Shown here: positions 30,326-36,265 of the stretch, piece after piece | Position numbering within the stretch: the first letter of the stretch is position 1 | How the letters are laid out: the number at the start of each line of letters is the position of its first letter | DNA from: a virus | DNA: 36,265 nt | IMG/VR virus record: IMGVR_UViG_3300027974_000078 | Location: 1-36,265 of that record | Reading direction: 5' to 3' (one strand) | Translations under genes and position numbers: made by a program | The notes under the pieces: model-generated | The model's input: the letters and a program-made list of their open reading frames with translations, nothing else | Told to the model about the DNA's origin: nothing | Databases searched by the model: none

Positions 30326-32587
30326 TTAGCCTCTAATCGGTTCAGATGGATTGGCCTGATACGGCGACCAGCCGGGCACCAAGACCGACGGTGCGCCAAT
30401 TTGCGGTGCAATAGGTGGTGCGCCGGGCATACCGGGTGTGGGTGGTTGTTCTTCGCCCATAAGCTGTTGACTTGGCATTTCGCCCATCAAATCGCCGCTG
30501 GTAATCATGCCGTGGACAGTGCCCATAACAATGTCTTGAATTTGCTCTGGCGACATCGACGCTTGCAATGCTTGCATCCGTTTGGTCTCGGCATCGTACG
30601 CCTTGATAGCCGCTTCGAACTCTTTGCGCTCCAAATCCTGCACTTCGACCGATTTGTGGACAGATTGCAGCATGGAGTGCATTTTGTCCATCTCGGCTTG
30701 CATTGCCTGCATCTGCTGTTCGGCGGCCTGCAACTGTGGTGACTTGTCCTCGTCGGCGAGCAGCTTGGGGTCGATGGTTTTGGCAAACCGCTGCGCCATT
30801 TCTTCTGCGCCCGGCCAATCCATGTTCTTAATGAACAGATCGCCCGCCACAGCCCAAAGCTGCGGGTTGCCCTGCAAGAGTTGGGTCATGGCGTCAAGGG
30901 CTTCCTGACGCTTGGTCATGTAGCTTGGGCCGGTTGTGACGCAAACATCGTACTTGCCAACGCCGGGGTTGTAGATTTTGTCAATCACAACGTCCGGGTT
31001 GTTAGGGTCTCTCAGTTCACGCATTGGCATTGGCTGCGTCGGGTCGATCTTGACCATGTTGGTTTCGCCGTCCACGCCAATAATGCGCGCTACCCGCTGG
31101 GTATCGTAAATCTTGGGGATCATGTCAACGATCTGGCGTGTTGTATAGCGGATTGCACGGGCCAGATTGTCAACGTAGTGGTACGTCCCCACGTCGCTTT
31201 GGCGTTCGCGTGCCAAAATAGCACGACCGGAACGTTCATTGGACCTAGCTCCAAGACTAGAGTCATATTGGCCAGTGGTAGACTTAATGTCGTCGGAAGA
31301 ACCAGCTTTTGCTTGAATAATTCCTGATTGAACCAATGGTGGGGGCGCGCGCTGTGGAAGGGGCAAAACGCCGCCCTGACCGTCTGTGACATCGGGATTA
31401 ACTTCCAAATACGGCCAATTATTAACGTTTGCGGTCTTCCACTGCTGCTCATAACCTTCAAATTGCCCGCCATAGCCAATAAACGGGGCTTTTGGCGCAA
31501 GTGCCAGCATCTCGGTTTCAGCCGAAACCCAGTAATTGTACATCCGCTGGGCGTCTTTGGCGTTGCGAATCAAGCCGGACACAAACAAGCGGCCTTCAAC
31601 CTCGTATTCGTTGCCGACAACGCGGATAACCGGTATCCATTTGCCCGCCCACTCGTTTTCTTCGAGCATTTCGTAGCCGTTGGTCTTGCACCACATGACT
31701 TTGCGGCGTTGGACGTTACGGGTCTTGAGCGGCTTAAGGCCCATAGCCTTGAATTGCTTGTCTTCACGGCTGTTATTAAACGCCGTCATGTTGTCGGGGT
31801 ACAGGTTTAGCGTAGCCGGTTCGTAATCGACGTAAAAATACTCCGCGATGCGGACAACATCGTCGTTAAGCCACTGCGCCAGATTTTCATCGCCCACGCC
31901 TTCTTGTTGGATAGACGACATTGGGGCAGCGTCGGGAAACTGACGCTCATATTCATCTTTTGTAAGGTCTTCCGTAATGAAGCACCACTCCGCGTCAGAA
32001 CCGCATGGGTCTTGTATCGTAGGGTCCATATAAACGCTAAAAGAGTTTCGTATGCGTCCGATACGAATGTCTTGATCGAAGGTATTATCATCACAATACT
32101 CGGTTAGGACGCGAATATAGCCTTCGCCGTACGTCACTTGGTTTTCGCAGGCTGTATCGTACGCTACGTCAGCGTCGGAAATGTACTCGATATGGCGCAC
32201 CATACCTTCGTAAATTTCCGCAACCTTAACGTCGCCTTTGTCGTCGGCGGGAATCACTTTGCCGCTTGGCCGGTTCTGCCGTTGTTCGTTTGTCACCTGA
32301 TGGACGTGCTGCGGCAGCTTGTTGATGGTCAGGCAGGGGCGCGCGTTGATCGTCTGGCCTTGCACCGAGCCGCGGGTAGCCAGCACGTCGGCTGGCCACT
32401 GCCACTGGTTGTCGGGCGAGCCTGCGTAGAACCGCAGATCGTCCAGCTCGTCTTCACGACTTTCAGAATACGCGTCAATGGCCATAGTCAGGCGAGCGCG
32501 CATTGTCGCCAATACGTCGGCGGGGTCTTTTTTCTTACGACCGCCGGCTGAAACAACGCCTGCTGCAGCAACGCCTGAATAATCCAT
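30326..32587 (-). CDS. portal protein, P22 type
   Basis: 753 residues, close to the 725-residue P22 portal. DDLRFYAGSPDNQWQW near 45-60, RPCLTINKLPQHVHQVTNEQRQNRP (82-106) and YDTACENQVTYGEGYIRV are characteristic of P22-type portals. The C-terminal region (AAEQQMQAMQAEMDKMHSMLQ...) is a long helix that may form a barrel, and the tail is proline-rich (PPTPGMPGAPP). It is the dodecameric DNA channel at one capsid vertex. Confidence 0.95.
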   Translation of the reverse strand: MDYSGVAAAGVVSAGGRKKKDPADVLATMRARLTMAIDAYSESREDELDDLRFYAGSPDNQWQWPADVLATRGSVQGQTINARPCLTINKLPQHVHQVTNEQRQNRPSGKVIPADDKGDVKVAEIYEGMVRHIEYISDADVAYDTACENQVTYGEGYIRVLTEYCDDNTFDQDIRIGRIRNSFSVYMDPTIQDPCGSDAEWCFITEDLTKDEYERQFPDAAPMSSIQQEGVGDENLAQWLNDDVVRIAEYFYVDYEPATLNLYPDNMTAFNNSREDKQFKAMGLKPLKTRNVQRRKVMWCKTNGYEMLEENEWAGKWIPVIRVVGNEYEVEGRLFVSGLIRNAKDAQRMYNYWVSAETEMLALAPKAPFIGYGGQFEGYEQQWKTANVNNWPYLEVNPDVTDGQGGVLPLPQRAPPPLVQSGIIQAKAGSSDDIKSTTGQYDSSLGARSNERSGRAILARERQSDVGTYHYVDNLARAIRYTTRQIVDMIPKIYDTQRVARIIGVDGETNMVKIDPTQPMPMRELRDPNNPDVVIDKIYNPGVGKYDVCVTTGPSYMTKRQEALDAMTQLLQGNPQLWAVAGDLFIKNMDWPGAEEMAQRFAKTIDPKLLADEDKSPQLQAAEQQMQAMQAEMDKMHSMLQSVHKSVEVQDLERKEFEAAIKAYDAETKRMQALQASMSPEQIQDIVMGTVHGMITSGDLMGEMPSQQLMGEEQPPTPGMPGAPPIAPQIGAPSVLVPGWSPYQANPSEPIRG

Positions 32588-32740
32588 CTATTTCTTCTTT
32601 GCAGTTTTAGCGGACTGTTTGAACGCTTTAGCGGTTGGCGCGCCGGAAGCGCCCGGCTTTCTCATCTTTTCGCCGGACCCTCCCTTAATGCGCTCGCGCT
32701 TTGCATTAATGTTAGCGTACAACCCGGGTTTGGTAGCCAT
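32588..32740 (-). CDS. small basic protein beside the portal (50 aa)
   Basis: MATKPGLYANINAKRERIKGG followed by SGEKMRKPGASGAPTAKAFK and a lysine tail. Short and strongly basic; this YANI..K..RI..GSGEKMR.PG pattern recurs in many phage genomes next to head genes. It abuts the portal start with no spacer and has AAAGGCAAATAAC upstream. Function unknown. Confidence 0.75.
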   Translation of the reverse strand: MATKPGLYANINAKRERIKGGSGEKMRKPGASGAPTAKAFKQSAKTAKKK

Positions 32741-32741
32741 G

Positions 32742-32948
32742 TTATTTGCCTTTCAGAATTTTGTTGGCTTTGGCAACGATTTTGGCCTTGGACGACGGGC
32801 TAAGTTTGCCCGCGTTCACCATCTGCGTTGCGCGGGCTTTGGCATTGGCCGCATGGCTTTTGTCGGGCATGGGATACTTGCGCTCGGCAGGCATCCCAAA
32901 CTCCGACTTGGCCAGTGAATTGCGTGACTTTGAAGTCAGTTTGGCCAT
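32742..32948 (-). CDS. small basic protein, DUF6582-like (68 aa)
   Basis: MAKLTSKSRNSLAKSEFGMP, PMPDKSHAANAKARATQMVNAGKLSP and a lysine-rich end. The LPxxxK.P..DK.HA..A..R pattern is what I associate with DUF6582, a small phage/bacterial family without assigned function. Separated by 1 bp from the next small basic gene. Confidence 0.75.
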   Translation of the reverse strand: MAKLTSKSRNSLAKSEFGMPAERKYPMPDKSHAANAKARATQMVNAGKLSPSSKAKIVAKANKILKGK

Positions 32949-32957
32949 TTTGGCACC

Positions 32958-33365
32958 TTACTGATTGTGGATCAGGGCAAAGTTAATGGCAATGGCTTCA
33001 GCCAGCGCGCCGCCAGTGATGTTACGCACTGTGATGGTAGCCGCGCCCGCGCTCAACCCGCTAACCCACGCGTTGTACGAGCCGGATGTGCCGCCGTAAA
33101 CGTTAAGGATCAGCACGTCGTTAGGGCTGATCAGGCTGTTGTTCAGCGTAAACGTGACGTTGGTGGTTGCACCCAGCGAGGCGGCGTCCATTGTAATTTT
33201 GCCCGCCGACTTGTTCAGCGTTACAGCGGTTGCTTTGCTGGTGGCCTGAGTAACAGACCCTTGCGCGTTGGTGGTGTAACCGAGCTGTTCATCCGACAGA
33301 ATGTACTGCGAGCCGATGATGTCTTGGTCGGTATAGGCGACGCCGATTGGTTTGGTGTTTGACAT
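32958..33365 (-). CDS. virion beta-domain protein (135 aa)
   Basis: From MSNTKPIGVAYTDQDIIGSQ. The region VTQATSKATAVTLNKSAGKITM...VTFTLNNSLISPNDVLILNV...INFALI closely resembles the C-terminal domain of the 250-aa tail protein (20518-21270). Such domains are frequent on phage surfaces. Located between terminase and portal genes; a capsid-surface or fibre role is plausible. It overlaps no neighbour. Confidence 0.7.
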   Translation of the reverse strand: MSNTKPIGVAYTDQDIIGSQYILSDEQLGYTTNAQGSVTQATSKATAVTLNKSAGKITMDAASLGATTNVTFTLNNSLISPNDVLILNVYGGTSGSYNAWVSGLSAGAATITVRNITGGALAEAIAINFALIHNQ

Positions 33366-33367
33366 GG

Positions 33368-34897
33368 TTACGATCCCATCCATGAGTTGGTGACGTTTGA
33401 CGCAGAGCTAAACGAATAGCTGCGTGGTTTATCGACATATTCGCGGTGTGCGACAGGATAGGCAAAGGTCACGGCCAGCGCGTCTGCTGCGTCAGGTGAT
33501 GCCAGTCCTCTTGCCCGCATTTCCTTTTTCCCTTCAAGGAAAATGGTTCCAGATGAGTTTGGCTTCTTTGTCGGCCCCACAAGGTCCGCTTTCAGTTGCC
33601 TGTCTTGCGGGATGGCGGCTGTCTTAAGCCACTCCCGCATCGCGCCCCACATCTCAGCCCGTTTGTTACCCCACATAATGGAGTTCTTGGCTTTCCAGCC
33701 AAAATTAACACCTCGTACCTTATACCGCTGTTCGTTGAGTCGGTCAAGGACGCCGTAACCTAACCCGCCTTCGTCGATCACTGTCAGCGTTGGCCTGTAC
33801 TGCTCGATAGCCTCGATGACATGGCCAACGGTCGTCATGGTGTCGTCGCCGTTGTAGCGTTTGATTGCCACGATGTCGCGGCCTTGGCGCACCACAATGA
33901 CGGTCGAGTCCGCTCCGCCGCGCGCTGGGTCAACGCCAATCACAATAGGCGCCGTCATGTCTTTGTGCTTGTCGCGGCGCATGGCGTCGTCCACCATGTG
34001 CCCCGTGATGAACTGATCGTCGCCCGCTGACGGGAACTCGCCGTACACCTCAACCTTGGCCTGCGACGAGTCCTCGCCATACTCGGCAATGATCTGTGCG
34101 TAGACGTTCTTGTCGGTGTCCTCGACCGTGCGCGAGTCAACCGACATCGTATCCCAGAAGTCGCGCTTGGCGTTAAACGTCTCGAAGAAATACCCGTGGT
34201 TGCGGCGCGGGTTGGAGAACGCCAGCCAATAGCGGTGCAGCACGTTTTCCGTAAAGAAGCCCGCGCCTACTGACCAGATAGGGTCGGGGATACCGCTGGC
34301 CTCGTCAAAGATCAGCATCATGCCGTCGTGGTTATGCACCCCGGCGTAGCTATCCGGGTTCTCTTCCGACCACAGCTTGCCCTCAGCGGCCCAGTAGCGC
34401 GTCCCCTTCTTCAAGTCGCGCTCGACCAGCTCGCATACCCATTTGGCAGGCATCAGCTTGGTTGCGCTGATCTCCCACCAATGCCCGTTGACGATCATCG
34501 CCGCCCACTTGGTCAGCTCACCCCACGTCACCGAGCGCAACTGCGCCTCGGAGTTGGCCGACACGATGACGGTCGAGCCGATCTGCGTGGACAGCATCCA
34601 CAGCACCAACCAGCTTACCAGTGCCGACTTGCCGATCCCGCGCCCTGACGACACCGCCATGCGCAGCGTCTCCATGTTAACCTTGCCGTCATTGTCCTTG
34701 ATGTGCTTGGCAATGCGCCGCAGCACCGTGCGCTGCCATGTGCGCGGGCCTTTGAAGTTGGCTAGTGGCGTATTGGGCTGACCCCACGGGAACGCAAACA
34801 GAACGAACGCTTCAGGGTTGCGCGCTATCTCTGGGGACCAGATTTGCGTCATCAACTGTTGTTCGCCTGCTGGATCGTAGATCGGCATCTGCGCCAT
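33368..34897 (-). CDS. terL: terminase large subunit
   Basis: 509 residues. Walker A SSGRGIGKS (83-91), Walker B MLIFDEA (194-200, D198/E199), nuclease acidic residues at VDPARGG (D323), VIDEGG (D375) and SPDAADAL (D469, D472). ATPase motor plus headful-type nuclease. CAGGAAC precedes the ATG. The gene begins within the small-subunit gene (86-bp overlap). Confidence 0.96.
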   Translation of the reverse strand: MAQMPIYDPAGEQQLMTQIWSPEIARNPEAFVLFAFPWGQPNTPLANFKGPRTWQRTVLRRIAKHIKDNDGKVNMETLRMAVSSGRGIGKSALVSWLVLWMLSTQIGSTVIVSANSEAQLRSVTWGELTKWAAMIVNGHWWEISATKLMPAKWVCELVERDLKKGTRYWAAEGKLWSEENPDSYAGVHNHDGMMLIFDEASGIPDPIWSVGAGFFTENVLHRYWLAFSNPRRNHGYFFETFNAKRDFWDTMSVDSRTVEDTDKNVYAQIIAEYGEDSSQAKVEVYGEFPSAGDDQFITGHMVDDAMRRDKHKDMTAPIVIGVDPARGGADSTVIVVRQGRDIVAIKRYNGDDTMTTVGHVIEAIEQYRPTLTVIDEGGLGYGVLDRLNEQRYKVRGVNFGWKAKNSIMWGNKRAEMWGAMREWLKTAAIPQDRQLKADLVGPTKKPNSSGTIFLEGKKEMRARGLASPDAADALAVTFAYPVAHREYVDKPRSYSFSSASNVTNSWMGS

Positions 34898-35309
34898 AAG
34901 TCAGTTCCTGTAAAGGTTCATGTTCAATAGTCTTAACACGGGCGTGTGCGTCTGCCAACGCCTGCGTGATGGAGATGGACGTGTGGTTGTCCACCGTGAT
35001 GTGCTGCTTGGCCACCCAGTCAGCGCGGTGCTTGAGATAGTCAAGCGCCACTTTGGCGTCGCCCGCGTCGATAGCAGTCTGGATAGTGTTGGCGGCAGCG
35101 TACTCAGCGTCGGCGTAGCCCCAGCCTGCGGCTTCTTCCGCAACAGGGTCCATCTCGCACAAGCGTCGGTATTCAATAGGTGACAGTCCGGCAACGCGCG
35201 CCAGCGTGTCGCCTTTGAGTCCTTTGCGGGCTGCATTGTAGATGCGCCGCAGTACGTCTTCGCTGGCGCGGATGCTGCGGACGGACAGGGGTAGACTTTC
35301 AAAAGCCAT
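34812..35309 (-). CDS. terS: terminase small subunit
   Basis: 165 residues from MAFESLPLSVRSIRASEDVL (AGGACCG upstream; a start 36 bp earlier is less likely). Helical DNA-binding region with GLKGDTLARVAGLSPIEYRRLCEM (HTH-like, ~31-54), an alpha-helical oligomerisation part (EYAAANTIQTAIDAGDAKVALDYLKHR) and a low-complexity end. It should recognise the packaging site, possibly the terminal repeats. Confidence 0.85.
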   Translation of the reverse strand: MAFESLPLSVRSIRASEDVLRRIYNAARKGLKGDTLARVAGLSPIEYRRLCEMDPVAEEAAGWGYADAEYAAANTIQTAIDAGDAKVALDYLKHRADWVAKQHITVDNHTSISITQALADAHARVKTIEHEPLQELTYGADADLRSSRRTTVDDANLVPRDSAQP

Positions 35310-35322
35310 TTGCGGTCCTGTG

Positions 35323-35448
35323 TAGTCAAAATAGTCAATAGTCATTTTGATGCGGGTTGCATTATACGCGAGCCAATTTCTAAATCAATCCCTACGCTAT
35401 ACGCCAGCACTGCGCCGTTTTGCAAATGACTACCGCAACTATTGACTA
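35323..35448. promoter_or_regulatory. late control region: promoter flanked by TAGTCA motifs
   Basis: Three TAGTCA copies (35323, 35332, 35339) lie between the terminase start and a minus-strand promoter TTGATT (35383-35388), 16-bp spacer, TATAAT (35361-35366). Two opposite copies (TGACTA 35427 and 35443) lie on the far side, the last one inside the HNH gene's end. Initiation near 35354 would place three motifs just downstream of +1. The same hexamer dominates the early control region. Confidence 0.75.
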
Positions 35449-35909
35449 CCCGCGCGCAAAACGTCGTACCACGTTTTAGCTTCTTCTATAGTGTTAAACC
35501 GTTTTTTGCGCCGCACATTACCTTTTTGAAATGCCGCAAGGTACGGTTTTTTATTTTTAGGTGTAATTTCAGCATATCGAACGCCACGCACACCCAGCAC
35601 GCCTTTAGCGTATTCACTGTTGACGGCGTTGTCGCTGTATGAAACGCATCGAAGGTTAACCCACCGGTTATCATCTCGTACCCGGTTAATGTGGTCTATT
35701 ACGCCGTTTGGGTGTTCGCCGGTCATATATAGCCACGCTAACCGTGCAACGGGGTAAGTTCGTTTTTTAACGGTCAATTGCAAATAGCCTTGGCGCGCGC
35801 TTCCAAGCACAGTGCCCGCTGGGCGACGGCGATGCAATTTGACAAGCGTAAATACGCCGGTGTCAGGGTCGTAATGCAAATAATCTTTAAGTTCAGATTG
35901 CGTAAGCAT
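35439..35909 (-). CDS. HNH endonuclease with AP2-like tail
   Basis: 156 residues. YPVARLAWLYMTGEHPNGVIDHINRVRDDNRWVNLR (52-87) is the HNH_3-type core with D72-H73, N81 and N86. Residues 105-150 (GVRGVRYAEITPKNKKPYLAAFQ...FNTIEEAKTWYD) form an AP2-like DNA-binding domain. This is the layout of phage homing or packaging-associated endonucleases. A strong AAAAGGAG site precedes it. Position directly upstream of the terminase genes is typical of packaging HNH proteins, though homing cannot be excluded. The TAGTCA motif forms part of its last codons. Confidence 0.88.
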   Translation of the reverse strand: MLTQSELKDYLHYDPDTGVFTLVKLHRRRPAGTVLGSARQGYLQLTVKKRTYPVARLAWLYMTGEHPNGVIDHINRVRDDNRWVNLRCVSYSDNAVNSEYAKGVLGVRGVRYAEITPKNKKPYLAAFQKGNVRRKKRFNTIEEAKTWYDVLRAGSQ

Positions 35910-35927
35910 GGGCGTCTCCTTTTACGC

Positions 35928-35957
35928 ACAGTAGCAGGGTCCGTAATTTTTTGTCAA
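35928..35957 (-). promoter_or_regulatory. sigma-70-like promoter for the HNH gene
   Basis: A perfect TTGACA (plus-strand TGTCAA 35952-35957), 18-bp spacer, then TACTGT (35928-35933), a weak -10. The start would lie about 12 bp before the ATG at 35909. It opens the leftward arm from the control region and stands beside an A-rich stretch (35961-35972) that may serve as UP element. Confidence 0.5.
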
Positions 35958-36035
35958 ATTAAAAAAAAATAAATTCTTGTAGACCCTCCGCAAACTTGGC
36001 TGGCGGCCGCAGGGCCCTGTGGCCCCATGGTGCGG

Positions 36036-36053
36036 TGCAACAGAAATGGTGCA
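36036..36053. promoter_or_regulatory. possible NtrC-like enhancer site
   Basis: TGCAACAGAAATGGTGCA resembles the NtrC-type dyad TGCAC-N7-GTGCA: the right half (AAATGGTGCA) is very close, while the left half is imperfect and the element is one base longer. It lies about 10 bp upstream of the first sigma-54-like element, closer than normal enhancers. A second TGGTGC half-site is at 36028. Weak evidence on its own. Confidence 0.3.
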
Positions 36054-36061
36054 CTGCCACA

Positions 36062-36128
36062 TGGCACAGTCCTTGCCTGTGGGACTGGCACGGTTCTTGC
36101 TTGCCGCGCAACTGGCACAGTCCTTGCC
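36062..36128 (+). promoter_or_regulatory. three tandem sigma-54-like (-24/-12) elements
   Basis: TGGCACAGTCCTTGC (36062-36076), TGGCACGGTTCTTGC (36086-36100) and TGGCACAGTCCTTGC (36113-36127) all have the invariant GG-N10-GC of sigma-54 promoters, and the middle one matches TGGCACGNNNNTTGCW exactly. All read rightward, toward the joined end and the early genes. The outer two copies continue as the same 23 bases to 36084 and 36135, so they may be a repeated module. Confidence 0.55.
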
Positions 36129-36174
36129 TGTGGGATTGTGTCGCGCAATGCGGGATTGCGTTTTAGTTTTGGGA

Positions 36175-36194
36175 TTGCGTCTCGTGCGGTGGGA
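36175..36194. repeat. inverse partner of the 379-441 repeats
   Basis: TTGCGTCTCGTGCGGTGGGA is the reverse-complement type of the TCCCACGC-N4-AGACGCA repeats at 379-441 (15 of 20 identities to the first copy's complement). A shorter direct copy GGGATTGCGT lies at 36152. It stands just before the tandem array, so related sites flank the array in opposite orientation. Confidence 0.55.
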
Positions 36195-36265
36195 TGGTGG
36201 CGGATGGTGGCGGATGGTGGCGGATGGTGGCGGATGGTGGCGGATGGTGGCGGATGGTGGCGGAT
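36190..36265. repeat. 10-bp tandem repeat array, right end
   Basis: A degenerate unit TGGGATGGTG (36190-36199) leads into six exact GCGGATGGTG units (36200-36259) and a partial GCGGAT that stops the contig. It continues in phase with the left array if the terminal GCGGAT is shared, giving about 15 units in all. Confidence 0.97.

Noticed and set aside
35954-36148. Frame with QARTVP repeats on the minus strand near the right end
   Set aside because: The peptide repeats arise from the tandem sigma-54-like DNA repeats; it starts at TTG without a ribosome site.
1-36265. Lysogeny genes, tRNA genes and a diversity-generating retroelement
   Set aside because: No integrase, CI/Cro-like repressor, reverse transcriptase or tRNA cloverleaf was recognised; absence by eye is not proof.

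Overview
The window looks like one essentially complete genome of a short-tailed (P22-like podovirus) phage, about 36.3 kb. Both ends lie inside the same 10-bp tandem repeat (unit GCGGATGGTG), so the contig was probably cut inside a repeat of a circular or circularly permuted molecule. The true repeat number is not known. No rRNA, tRNA, integrase, CI-type repressor, partition gene or CRISPR array was seen. The host is probably an alphaproteobacterium. The main reason is a full-length homologue of GcrA, a cell-cycle regulator characteristic of that class; the 3-TM holin of the gene-transfer-agent type agrees. The exact host cannot be read from the sequence.

Layout. Positions 35910-36265 and 1-548 form a gene-free control region when the ends are joined. 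It holds three tandem sigma-54-like elements, the 10-bp repeat array, a TAGTCA/TGACTA motif cluster around an AT-rich core, and several direct and inverted repeats. Rightward from there (549-13139, + strand) is an early/replication arm. First come many very small, often ATGA-overlapping genes: a shortened beta-clamp homologue, a GcrA homologue, a small lipoprotein, tiny membrane peptides, and DUF6321- and DUF6378-like proteins. Then come a Cas4/RecB-like nuclease, a candidate ssDNA-binding protein, a structured 100-nt intergenic element, a family A DNA polymerase with Leu at the 762-equivalent position, a primase-helicase, a VRR-NUC nuclease, a SNF2-like helicase and an endonuclease VII.

Leftward (35909-13021, - strand) is the late arm: HNH endonuclease, small and large terminase, portal, scaffold, P22-type coat, gp4-like connector, a block of five fibre/adhesin genes, a gp10-like protein, two more fibre-like genes, three ejection-type proteins and a holin/endolysin lysis cassette. 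The arms converge with a 119-bp overlap of the endonuclease VII and endolysin genes, and no terminator separates them.

How it may work together. The early arm supplies a nearly self-contained replisome and recombination nucleases. The late arm builds, packages and releases virions. A good sigma-70-like promoter (TTGATT-N16-TATAAT, 35361-35388) precedes the terminase genes and is bracketed by the same TAGTCA motifs that crowd the early control region, which suggests one regulator acting at both places. The most unusual signals are this shared TAGTCA network, the triple sigma-54-like array, the phage GcrA, the 1.5-domain clamp paired with a family A polymerase, and the 6525-6650 structured element.
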